A stretch of 64,000 nt of DNA from assembly GCA_037176845.1 (NCBI GenBank), contig JAYKXP010000091.1:1-64000 (forward strand). The letters run 5' to 3'. Positions 37,001 to 47,516 of this stretch are shown here, piece by piece (position 1 is the first letter of the stretch; each line of letters opens with the position of its first letter). Under the pieces are notes generated by a model. That model did no database searches. It was given only the letters and a program-made list of their open reading frames with translations, and had not been told where the DNA came from. The position numbers and the translations under genes are program-made. This DNA is from Paramarasmius palmivorus (Eukaryota; Basidiomycota; Agaricomycetes; Agaricales; Marasmiaceae).

Positions 37001-40000
37001 TTTCCATGTATTCGTTCTGCTTTGCATCCTGCCGCTGTTTGTCTGGATCATTGAACACTCGAAGATGTCGGAGCCTGTCAAACTCTGAATGAACGGCGTC
37101 ACGATATGACAGCCCTAGTCCACTTGGCACCACTTTACACTTTATCTGCCATTTGACAGAGAGGTCACAGAACAAAGCTATCGCCAGGTCTGAATGCACG
37201 CCCAAGGCATCGAGACTGCGGGCATATACCCTTTGCTCCACTCGATCGCTGTGACCTGCCTGCTCAGCTGCCACCTCACGCAAGATCTCCTCCTCTGCAG
37301 CCTGCTCGTTGCTGTTCCTGTCCACATGCATGTGGCGGAAGGCGATGGCAACATGCCGGTAGGGATTCAGCGTAAGCTTTGACCCCAGAACTTCAAGGGT
37401 CAGATGGCCCAACATGTCCGACAGCTCCTCGCTAGTGAACGGTCGTCCTTGGTTGACGAACATGAGATAACGGTACGCTCTACGGACTTTGCTGTCACCG
37501 GGATAGCACTCTTTGGCCGCCAAACGAGCAAACGGCCGTGCGATTGCTTTGTTCTGCACTGACAAGTCTGTCGTGGCGCCATCTGCAGCATGAGGCAGCA
37601 GCTTGTCCAGGCCAGTGAGCGCTCCGTTCTTGTTGTACATCGTAGACAGTGCCAGATGGGGGGTAAGCATCGCCAAGTTCCGCTGTCTGGTCGGGGTGTT
37701 GACAGAGTTCATGGATACCGTCTCAGTGCCTCTGGGTGGCGACCCTGTAGGAATCGTTTGCCACGACAGCATTTCTTTGCCCTCGAACTGAGCATATCCG
37801 TGTAGCCATTGTCGAAGCGCTGTCTTGTTCCATATAGGCTTTCCCGTGGTGGTCTCTGTACCGATGACAAACCTCTTCCGTAGCTCTGGAGTATCCAGGA
37901 TGGCTCTGGCAAGAAGCTTCTCACTGCCTTCGAAGAACTTTGCGTTCCTTGGGTCGCTGATGAACGAATAACCTCCTTCTGTGTTTGTGAGATCGTCCAC
38001 TGTCTTTGCTGCGTTCCATTCGACCCGTAGCCCGGTTCCAAGCATCACGTCTCTCTCCCACTGATCGATGGTGCGCTCCTGTAGAACATGAAACATCTGA
38101 GACAGGCCTTTCAGTGTGACCTCACTGCCTCTGTAGAGCAATCTCCCAAAGTCTGGCTTGTCTGGCCATACGATCAGAGGAAGCTTCTCCTGTGCCATCG
38201 ATATGGCACTCAAGAGATGCTGAATGCTCCGTATGCTGTTGAAGGTGGTCTCATGCTTTTCCACAAAGTAGGGCTCCATTTCCATGCAAATGTCCATATA
38301 GTCCTTCTTTGTCCGCCTCTGGACATCGGTGATCTCTAGAAGGAAGACCAGACGGATCATGTACGTGATCTGTGCAAGAGTCGGGGTGATGTCTCCAGCT
38401 TCCCTAAAGCCACCCGACGAGTCCAGTTGACAGAAGATGACGCACAGAACAGTGGGATCCGACGTCGCTTGGGTCGAGGTGTCAGGCATCCACTTCTGTG
38501 TCCACAGGGAGACTAAAACCTCTTTCAGCTTTGTGATTAGGACCCGTTGCTCTCCTTTCTTCTTCTTTCTTTGCCTCTGCTCTCTCTGCAGCCGTCTCCT
38601 GGCAGCCAACCCTGTCTGTTCACGGCTAGCCTCCTCATCCTCTCCCTCTTCATTCCCACCGTCGCTCCCATCGTCTCCCTCGCTGTCGTCTCCCTTGCTG
38701 TCATCTCTCTCGCTGTCGTCTCCCTCATCGTCTCCCTCATCGTCATCGTCATCGTCATCTTCTGACTCTGAATAACAGTCTCCACTCCCACTTCCATGTG
38801 GTCTACATCCACCACGACGACGACGAAGATGACGACGGCTTCCTTGCTGTCCTCCAGAGCCGTCGCAGTGCTCTGCCTTTGCTAGCACCTCTTTAAGGCT
38901 GGCAAGTCTTTGCTGAACAGCATGTGGTAACTTTAACGGATAGATCCTGGCATAGTCACGAAGCAAAAAGCATATGAGGCGAACGACAGGCTGTCCATAT
39001 CGCTTCAATGTATCACCCTGTTGAAACGGCTTGAACGGAGTGTTGGAGATCTTTCTGAACAGCCAACAACCATAGCAGTGGCAGCACCAGTCAGCTATAG
39101 TCACGACCAAAGGAAAGACAGATTCCTTGGACTTACGTTCTGTCATTGTCTGCCGTGTTTAGCCTTTCTCTTACCAGCTCTGGGACCCGGAAAATGCACC
39201 TACTTGCTTTCAGCGCCATCATGTTGACCAAGTCACTGACACTGCGCAGACAGAGCTCATCAGCAGCCGTGGGATGACTAACTAGAGCCCGTAGCTCTGT
39301 CACGTTCCGTCCTTCTACTGCCCTGAGCCAACCGGAAGTAAGAAGCCAAGGTCGGATTTGTCGAGGGTCTTTGGAATATTCCATTGCCTCCAGTTCTTTG
39401 GCATCCTCTTCGTACAGCTCCTCGAACATAGCATCAACGATCTTGTCTGTTTCTGTAGCAGGCCTTCTATTTGCTGAAAGCAGAGATAACAGCAGAGGAG
39501 ACGCCGTCACCTCGAAAGCACCGTCACGGTCGGTAAAGCACTGGGCAGGAACAGTGGTACATCCTGCTTTCTTTGGAACACGTAGGGGAAGGTGGTATCT
39601 TTCATAGTGTTTGCGCAGGGAATCATGGGAAAGTGCGACCATAGATTGGGCTAGTGTCAACGAAGAGGAGGAGGAGGAGGAGGAGGATGTAGATGACGAC
39701 GAGGATGATGGAAGGGAAGGAGGAGACGAGGCACATTCCTCGCATTTGTATCCACACAAGATAGGAAGCCCTTCGAATGCTTGAACAACGGTCAAAGGCT
39801 TTTGGGGCACGATCGCTTTCCAGCTCTTCACGGCAGCATTGATCTGGACCTTGGACAGCCTTTCTGCCTTGTCAGGATGCTGTCGAGTCAAGTGTTCACA
39901 GACGTTCTTTGGTGACAGAACAGCGCAATGTTCAACACAGATCACTGCTCGAAGCCTTCTTTGAAATGCAATGTGAAATCTTCCAGTATATGGATGCTGT

Positions 40001-40022
40001 TCAATCTGAATAAACCGAATGA

Positions 40023-40065
<43 letters not shown>

Positions 40066-41048
40066 TAAGGAAAGAACAAGTAGAATAGACATACCTCCTT
40101 TGCTGATATTACCTCTGCCTTGCTCAAAGCTATAATCTCATCCAACGTTAGCTTCCTCTTCTCCTGCTTTCGGTGGAGTCCTTCCTCTTCCTCTTCCTCT
40201 TCCTCTTCCTCTTCCTCTTCCTCTTCCTCTTCCTCTTCCTCTTCCTCTTCCTCTTCCTCTTCCTCTTCCTCTTCCTCTTCCTCTTCCTCTTCCTCTTCCT
40301 CTTCCTCTTCTTCCTGCTCTGGTCTCCTCCTCTCCATACTTGCAGCCATACATATGTCTTCTTCTTCCTCTATATCTGTAGCCATGTCTATGTCTCCCTC
40401 TTCCCACATATCTGCAGCAGCCATATCGATGTCATCTCTCTCTTCCTCTGTATCCAAATGTGTATCCAAATCACCCATATGTGTATCATTGGTGATGCCG
40501 TTGTTGAAAGGAAGAAGAGGTGGGCAAAAAGCAGACGAGGAAGGACCATTAGTCAGGTCCTCCATCTAGACAGAAAATGAATGTCAACAATCGAGTCGGC
40601 CGGCCGGCACACATAGGCATCCTGTATGCATACGTACCTCAAAGTCGTCATTATAGTCGTTGACTGAATTATCTTCAGGAAAAGTACTATTACTTGTGGA
40701 TATAATAATGTCTTCCATCGGTGGCTATTTTCTTGATGGTCAGCATGAACGTATGAGCTATGTCTGTTCTCTTATATGCACCTCTGTAGCGCCATCGCTG
40801 GTGGTAGTGTTGGAGGGCAAGTAATTTACTTTGCCTGCATGTCTTTGAATCTTGTTGGGAGCAGTATAGGCATGTCCCGAGGGAGAGCTGGTGCAAAAGC
40901 AGATGAACTGTCCCTTAGCATTACGGACCACAGATATTTCTGTTCCATCTGCATATCTGACAGTTACACTGGACTGATGCTTTCTGTTACACGCCCGGCG
41001 TGCTGCAGCAGTCTCATGTCCTCTTCCACAATGCTTGCAGTCAGGCAT
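34002..41048 (-). CDS. Telomere-linked RecQ-like helicase with N-terminal zinc fingers, seven exons
   Basis: Seven exons join without a break: 41048-40782, 40724-40638, 40565-40095, 40005-39137, 39054-36458, 36366-36286 and 36214-34002, giving 2,194 residues. Exon 1 holds a Cys/His finger (C4, C7, C20, H24); its 57 nt intron carries a CTGAC branch site. A Glu run follows (about residues 190-250). Two C2H2-like fingers are next (C298-C302...H313-H318, and CEEC...HYERYH), as in fungal DUF3505/OrsD-type proteins, then the TPFKPFQQGDTLKRYGQ segment and a GSPPRGTE motif typical of that family. The helicase has ATGSGKS (1590-1596), DEAH (1700-1703), TATAP (1732-1736) and QEMARAGRDG (1878-1887), then a Cys-rich C-terminal region. 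Telomere-linked helicases sit near chromosome ends in many fungi and are thought to act in end maintenance or recombination; the activity here is inferred. It is transcribed towards the telomere. Zinc-finger and helicase assignments are firm, the central region less so. Confidence 0.88.
40749..40779. promoter_or_regulatory. Degenerate 31 bp dyad in helicase intron 1
   Basis: ACGTATGAG, 13 bp, CTTATATGC, filling more than half of the 57 nt first intron. Confidence 0.5.
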
Positions 41049-41199
41049 GATCTAGACAGAATGATTGGGGGAGGATTGATGATGATCACGATACAATGGT
41101 AGACAAGGGAGAGGAGCAGTCAGACAAGAGCAACAACAGCTGAAAAAAAGCCTGCAGCTACTCACCAGGACAGTGTGAAACTGTAGTAGTATAATGAGC

Positions 41200-41666
41200 A
41201 CAGACCAGGTTCTTGAACGCAAGATGAGAAGGGAGAGTGAGTGAGAGGAAGAGAGGGGTGTGTCTGTGTGTGACACAGTCGTATAAGGGCAGACCAGGTT
41301 CTTAAACGCAAGATGAGAAGAGAGAGTGAGTGAGAGGAAGAGAGGGGTATGTCTGTGTGTGACACAGTCGTATAAGGGCAGACCAGGTTCTTAAACGCAA
41401 GATGAGAAGAGAGAGTGAGTGAGAGGAAGAGAGGGGTGTGTCTGTGTGTGACACAGTCGTATAAGGGCAGACCAGGTTCCTAAACGCAAGGTGGTGAGAA
41501 GAGACTGAGTGAGAGTGTGTGGTGGCTGAGTGAGAGAGGAGGAGAGAGAGGTGTGTTGGTAGTGTCGTATAAGGGCAGACCCAGCTCTTAAACGCAAGGT
41601 GAGGGGAAAGTATGAGTATGAGTCTGGACTGAATGTCGTATAAGATATTAACAGAGCCTTTTACGC
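41200..41666. repeat. 89 bp tandem repeat with dyads, upstream of the helicase gene
   Basis: Units start their dyads at 41279, 41368, 41457 (89 bp apart) and, after an insertion, 41565; a fifth diverged dyad is at 41636. Each unit joins a (GTGAGTGAGAGG)-type purine stretch to TCGTATAAG-N13-CTTAAACGC. The nearest dyad ends up 230 bp from the helicase ATG. Confidence 0.88.
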
Positions 41667-42232
41667 ACTTGAGATCCAAAAAAGAAAAGGGACTGGCAGT
41701 AGTGGTGGTGGTGGGGGTGGTGGTGGTGGTAGTGCAGAAAGGAGAAAACTGGTTCCAGTGTATGGCCACTCAATTATATAGTGTCATGTGATTCAAAACA
41801 ATGCCAAACAAACAAGTCAAGCAGACACATGGAGAAATATACTGTTGCTCTATGAAAGAAGCACTTGAACCTGGAACTAGCAAGGATGTGCTTAGGACCT
41901 GTAAGACTGAGTTTGGAATCGGTGCAGCTTGTGAAAGAAAAGAAAGGGGAAAAAAGTGCCATTATTCCAGCACTTCTTCCAGTGAGGCAGAATAGTTCAG
42001 CTATTGGATTGTTGCACGAGAGTGTGCAAGCAGCATTGAAGTGATGAGTTTTTCAAGCATCGTTGGCAGCTGTCAAGGAAAGCTCCTGCCGAGACCACCT
42101 TCCTCATATGACTATATAGCTCAAGTTCCCATGTTACTCAAACACAAAGCTTGATTGTAAGACAAGCTGCACCGATTTCAAACTCAGTCATGCAGGCCCA
42201 AGAAGCACTGGTGTATGTTCATATATGGGAAT

Positions 42233-42754
42233 TTACCACTGATTTTCTCTGTTGACTCCACTAACCCAGTCGTTTCCATCGTTTCCATCGTTCTCCCAAT
42301 CGTCTCCATTGTTCTCCCAATCGTTTCCATCGTTCTCCCAATCGTTTCCATCGTTCTCCGAATCATTTCCATCGCTCTCCCAGCCAGCTCTGTCATTCGC
42401 CCAGCCAGCTCTGTCATTCGCCCAGCCAGCTCTGTCATTCGCCCAGCCATTTCCTTCATTCTCCCAGCTGGTGCTTTCATCCCACCTGTTTTCATCGTCC
42501 CAGCGAAACTCTGTCTCTTGCTCCCCTTCACTTCCTTCTTCTACTCCATCACGCCAAATAAAGTCAACGGCCGGCTCGTCTCTGACATCTACATCACAGA
42601 AACAGTTACCATACAGAGACTGACCGAGCTCTGTACAGGCTGTATCAAAAGAGAGAAGCTTTTGATCAAGGAAGGTTTGAGTTTCTGTGTCCATGTTCTG
42701 TTGCCAATAGCTGTTTACCACACTTAAATCGGGCCAGCGTGCTCTGTTTGTGAG

Positions 42755-42805
<51 letters not shown>

Positions 42806-43065
42806 AAGGGGGAGGAGAGGAGAGGAGAGTTTACTCACTTGTATCTTGGAGGAATATACTGTTCTATTTTTAGAGATTCAACGACGTCAACGTTCTGTGT
42901 TGGCGATATTGGTGGAGATGCTGAGAAGCAGAGAAAGAATTGATTGTAGGTGATGAGGCAGCTTCTTCCTGAAATCAGTTCCCATTCCAGATGTGCTCGG
43001 AGGTGTTGTGGAACATCTCCATAAGGAACGGTGAACGTTGCCGAAGGCTGGATAGAAGACGTCAT
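42233..43065 (-). CDS. YLP-module protein 8 (unknown function), two exons
   Basis: Exon 1 43065-42839, intron of 95 nt containing a (GA)n tract, exon 2 42743-42233; 245 residues. Exon 1 has CLITYNQFFLCFSASPP and QYIPPRY ending at residue 75, then the phase-2 intron. Exon 2 begins KARWPDLSVV and carries FLDQKLLSFDTACTEL, grouping it with genes 6 and 7. The C-terminus is a chain of short Trp-Glu/Ala-Asn-Asp repeats (WANDRAG, WENDGND), encoded by an imperfect minisatellite. Function unknown. Confidence 0.72.
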
Positions 43066-43094
43066 GTGGTGTAGGCTCGTCTGCTTTGCTGAAA

Positions 43095-43125
43095 GCGTAT
43101 AAGAAACTAGTACCCTCTTATACAT
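43095..43125. promoter_or_regulatory. 31 bp dyad upstream of YLP gene 8
   Basis: GCGTATAAG, 13 bp, CTTATACAT; only 29 bp before the minus-strand ATG at 43065. Confidence 0.72.
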
Positions 43126-43339
43126 GACAGAACTTGAAAGAGAGATTCTTGGACTGACTGACTCACCCTAATGGACAGCAGTAAGATGGTGTTGTGTTAG
43201 TTGGTGGTACAGATTCAAGAAGCTAAAAAGAAAGGAAAAACGAATAAAAAGGGAAAAAGGCCATTGCGCGTGTATGTGCATGTGTGTACGTGTATGTGAT
43301 GATGCTATGCATGTGCCATTCATATGTGAATAGCCTAGA

Positions 43340-43552
43340 CAAGACTCTGACAATCAGGGAGTGGGCATGAGTGTGAGGCCGTAGAGACGTATAAGAGAAC
43401 TGCTCAAGCTTATACGATCTCCTCCTCTTCCTCCTGCGCTCCTCCAAGACTCTGACAATCAGGGAGTGGGCATGAGTGTGAGGCCGTAGAGACGTATAAG
43501 AGAACTGCTCAAGCTTATACGATCTCCTCCTCTTCCTCCTGCGCTCCTCCGT
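43340..43552. repeat. 105 bp direct duplication containing a dyad
   Basis: Two nearly identical 105 bp copies. Each has ACGTATAAG-N13-CTTATACGA (43387-43417 and 43492-43522) followed by a CTCCTCTTCCTCCTGCGC tract. Confidence 0.9.
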
Positions 43553-44348
43553 TGTCCTGTTTCCCCCGCCCCCCGTAAAAGTACCCTCTTTAGCATTTCT
43601 TTCGGTTCGATAAACCCCTTCATGTGGTGATTCCTGAAATCCTCGAGCTCTTGGGCCTCTGATTTTCAAGCTGCTCAGCTCCCAATGAGCGCTCTTCCCC
43701 AAAGGTCCAGCCAGAACTTTCAGCTTCCAATCGGCAGACTCAAGCAAGAAGACTACATACAGGACAGAGCAAGCCGCTGCCAGATATAATTATGAACGTC
43801 GAGCTCGGTACATGTGCAAAACATATCCAACATCCCCGAGAGACCAGCATAGATAGACATGCCAAGGAGAAATGTAGAGTGCTAGGAAATGATTTTATCA
43901 TATCTACACTTCGATGGCTTACTGGTGAGTCGAATACCGAAATTCAAGTAGCTTGGATGGAGCTTGGGCACTGTCTGTGACTAGCAGGAGTCGCAATGCC
44001 CACCTAACAGTCTCGGTCTACAGTAGACCAGTTGCTGGAGGAATCTCGTCATCCACTCAACAGAGATCTCCAAGGGCCAAGCTCCTCTCTGTCCTTATGA
44101 ACTTGTGTGTGTGCAGGCAATGGCTCATGGGTACCTCTGAACGAGTGAGCGAGTTGACTTCTGTGGGAACATCATGCCATGCCCACAGCGTTCACTGCTG
44201 CAGGCGTTATTATTTCCTCCAAAGCTTGGGACAGAACGACGTCTCTAGTTCGTTGATGGCAGCAAATCTAGCTATTCATGGTCCTCACTCACTTGCTCTC
44301 ACACATATACGTGTCTTTTTCAGCTTCAACTCTGCTTCTCGCACTCCC
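43553..44348. other. No recognised gene
   Basis: About 800 bp with short, conflicting frames and no motif that I can name. Confidence 0.5.
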
Positions 44349-44720
44349 TGTTAGCAGCAATAATCCAAGCAAGTGGTAAAGCACCTAACACTTGATGCCA
44401 AATCAAGCAGACTGTGATCGACACCTAAGCAAATCAGCAAGGTCTAACTAAGGACAGCAGTTGGTGATCGAAAGACTTGTGAAGACCCTTGGGACTGGGT
44501 TCAGCAGTACTGATGCAAGACAACACGGCAAGAGACGATGATGATGTTCAGCAATGGATGGGTACACTTTATAATAGGCCAATGTTCAACGACAGCAGCA
44601 TAATACAGATATGTACTAATGTGCTAATGAATATACGACACCGAAACGACGGGACAACAGCAAGAAGCAAGTTAGGGTATGGATACGAGGTAGAATGATG
44701 ATGTGCGACAATGAATTCTG
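44349..44720 (+). mobile_element. Partial LTR, related to the solo LTR at 44958
   Basis: Begins with the same TGTTAGCAGCAATAATC end and is similar for about 350 bp, then diverges; no matching 3' end or target-site duplication is found. Probably an older, truncated solo LTR. Confidence 0.65.
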
Positions 44721-44957
44721 GACGACAACGGAGAGGCAGCCACCGACCATATAACACCCATGTGTCTCTTCTTGCTGCCATCAATCACTGACTGACACAG
44801 TGACACCTTTGTCTTATCTGCCAGAGGCCGTATCGGTTCTCTGTGCAAACCTATAATCAAAGGAGATGAGGCACTTTGTGAACGAGAGAGCAGGACAAGG
44901 AAGCGGGAGCATCGTCGTGTCATGGTGCAGTCAGTGACTCGTAGGAACGATAGGTCT

Positions 44958-45368
44958 TGTTAGCAGCAATAATCTAAGCGAGTGGTGAAGCGCCTGACAC
45001 TTGATGCCAAATCAAGCGGACCGTGATCAACGCCTAAGCGAATCAGCAAGGTCTAAGGACAGTGATTGGTGATCAAAAGACTTGTGAAGAGCCTTGGAAC
45101 TGGGTTTAGCAGTACTGGTGCAAGACAATAGCAAGAGACGATGATATTCAACAGTAGATATGTACAGTTTATATAGTCCGATGTTCAACAGCATAATACG
45201 GATATGTACTAATTAAGTTGCCACACCGAGGCAATGGAGTAACAGCAAGAAGCATGGAACCGTGTGGTCAGTGTATAGAACAATGATGAACAAATACGGA
45301 TATCAGAGATGAACGATGTAAAGTGCAGATGATCATGATGAACCATAAAAGGATAAATTATTCTAACA
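44958..45368 (+). mobile_element. Solo LTR of a retrotransposon, 411 bp
   Basis: Starts TGTTAG and ends CTAACA, a perfect 6 bp terminal inverted repeat of LTR type, and is flanked on both sides by GGTCT (44953-44957 and 45369-45373), a 5 bp target-site duplication. No internal retrotransposon coding sequence is nearby, so it is a solo LTR left by recombination. The family is not identified. Confidence 0.85.
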
Positions 45369-45373
45369 GGTCT

Positions 45374-46307
45374 TTGCCCTCAGAGGGATGCTTGGAGACA
45401 GGCATAGCACAGGTCGTATACAGGTCGGTTCGCTGCGGTTGTCTCGATTGCATATCGTGACTCGTATGTATTCTTGTCATACATATCTACTTTCATCGCT
45501 CGTACACACACACACTCCCTCGTGTCCTAGTAGTGGGGCTTGTAGCCGTTCGTTTGACTAGCATACTAGTCGATTTCCTGTAATCATCTGTTCCATCGCA
45601 TGGATCCTTTCACAATGTCGAACCCCATTTGCACGCTTCAGCATACATACTATTTCACTCATACACAACAAGCATTGTGTTTTTCTCATAAGCCAGGCCC
45701 CAACCTAGTCTCCATGTTCTTGCTTGTTCCCTTGGAGGCAATGATGATGAGCCCTAGCCTTGACGGCTCCCTCAAACATCTGTTCCATTCAAAGCGAGTT
45801 CCTGTCACTGCCCTGATTCATACATACTGTGGCCAACACCGCTGTGATTGCTGCTGTTGCCTGCCTACTTGACAGATACTCTACATCCCGGTATGACATG
45901 TCTTGTCACTCTCTTTGATGCCGACTGGACTCATCGATCATATGGCAGTAAGTAGCAGTGTTTCCATCTTTCCATCTCTGTTGTACATCCAGCTCCAGGC
46001 TCTGCTCATCAAACGCCGTGTTGATTCCTCCTTGTGAAGGGTTGGTTGGTTGACACCTGGACACGGGTCGTCTTCCAATGTGAACAGCAGAACACCACCA
46101 CTGGATTCAACCATATGCGTATAGCCCATCTCAAGGGTCTTATACGAGGTTGCGTCGTTATCCTTATCCTTATCACCCTTTTTATTACTCTATTTGCATC
46201 TGTTTTTTCTTGACCACCTATATATATCAGCCATGATCAAGTTCTCACGCTTTGCCTCTTGAACCTGAACTCTCACTATTGCAAGGTATGTGTTTTATTC
46301 TTTGGAT
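45374..46307. other. No recognised gene; one dyad
   Basis: Short unconvincing frames only. A 31 bp dyad GCGTATAGC-N13-CTTATACGA lies at 46117-46147. Confidence 0.5.
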
Positions 46308-46750
46308 TTATTGTTTCTTTTTCTTTCTTTCTCCTCTCTTTTGGCAAGGTCGTATAAGAGATTCAACCTCTCTTATACGTGCCAGCTGGCTAAACCTTTC
46401 TTTTTCTTTCTGTCTCCTCTCTTTTGGCAAGGTCGTATAAGAGATTCAACCTCTCTTATACGTGCCAGCTGGCTAAACCTTTCTTTTTCTTTCTTTCTCC
46501 TCTTCTTTGGCAAGGTCGTATAAGAGTGTCAACCTCTCTTATACGTGCCAGCTGTCTAAACCTTTCTTTTTCTTTCTTTCTCCTCTCTTTTGGCAAGGTC
46601 GTATAAGAGATTCAACCTCTCTTATACGTGCCAGCTGGCTAAACCTTTCTTTTTCTTTCTTTCTCCTCTTCTTTGGCAAGGTCGTATAAGAGAGTCAACC
46701 TCTCTTATACGTGCCAGCTGGCTAAACCTTTCTTTTTCTTTCTTTCTGGT
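46308..46750. repeat. 83 bp tandem repeat with dyads, upstream of the ParB-like gene
   Basis: Five copies of an 83 bp unit with dyads at 46350, 46433, 46516, 46599 and 46682. Each unit is a CTTTCTTTTTCTTTC pyrimidine tract, TTTGGCAAGG, then TCGTATAAG-N13-CTTATACGT and GCCAGCTGGCT. One unit has a two-base change in the spacer. The last dyad ends 172 bp before the ATG at 46885. Confidence 0.93.
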
Positions 46751-46884
46751 ATCATTGCAGTGGTGTCTTTACTGGATGGACATGCAAGGCTGACATGCAT
46801 GTATTATGATTAGTCTTACTTGGATTTTGAAACAGCAACAACAACTTTCCAAAACCAGCCCAACTTTGAACCACAAAACAGGAA

Positions 46885-47219
46885 ATGTCTGAAGAAAGAA
46901 GGTCGAGCTCCTTGAGTCCTCCTCCATCCAATCAAAGAGTGCTGCTAGAGCAGGTATGGGGCATGACTCTTCTGTTTTGTATAGTTTCCATCATAAGGCT
47001 CATATGGTCCTCTATTTCCTTCAGCAGCAACAACGACAAGAACAAGAAGAAGCTGCTGCTGCCACTGCTACTGGTGATGCTGATGCTGATGCTGCCAGTG
47101 AAAAGGTATGCACACTCCATTCACTTGACCTAGGCTTCTGAATGCTTATAATTTATCATCCTTAAACACTTTCAGATGGTAGACTCTACGAGCAGTACCA
47201 ATGGCAACAACAACAACAA

Positions 47220-47260
<41 letters not shown>

Positions 47261-47464
47261 ACAACAACAATGGCAATGGCAATACCAACAACAACCAAGA
47301 AGAGGAACATGACATGGTCATTGACGATGACAACAACAACAGCAACAACAACGGCAACACTGATGATAGCAACGGCAACGGCAATGGCAATGGCAATGGC
47401 AATGGCAGCAACGATGACCAAGACGACCAAGACGACATGGTCATTGATGATGAAAACGGCAATG

Positions 47465-47516
<52 letters not shown>

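Noticed and set aside
40120..40580. Ser- and Leu/Phe-rich plus-strand ORFs
   Set aside because: Antisense of the Glu run in exon 3 of the helicase gene.
43223..43747. A 174-codon minus-strand ORF with an internal repeat
   Set aside because: It spans the 105 bp duplication and its dyads; no domain, and basic low-complexity composition.
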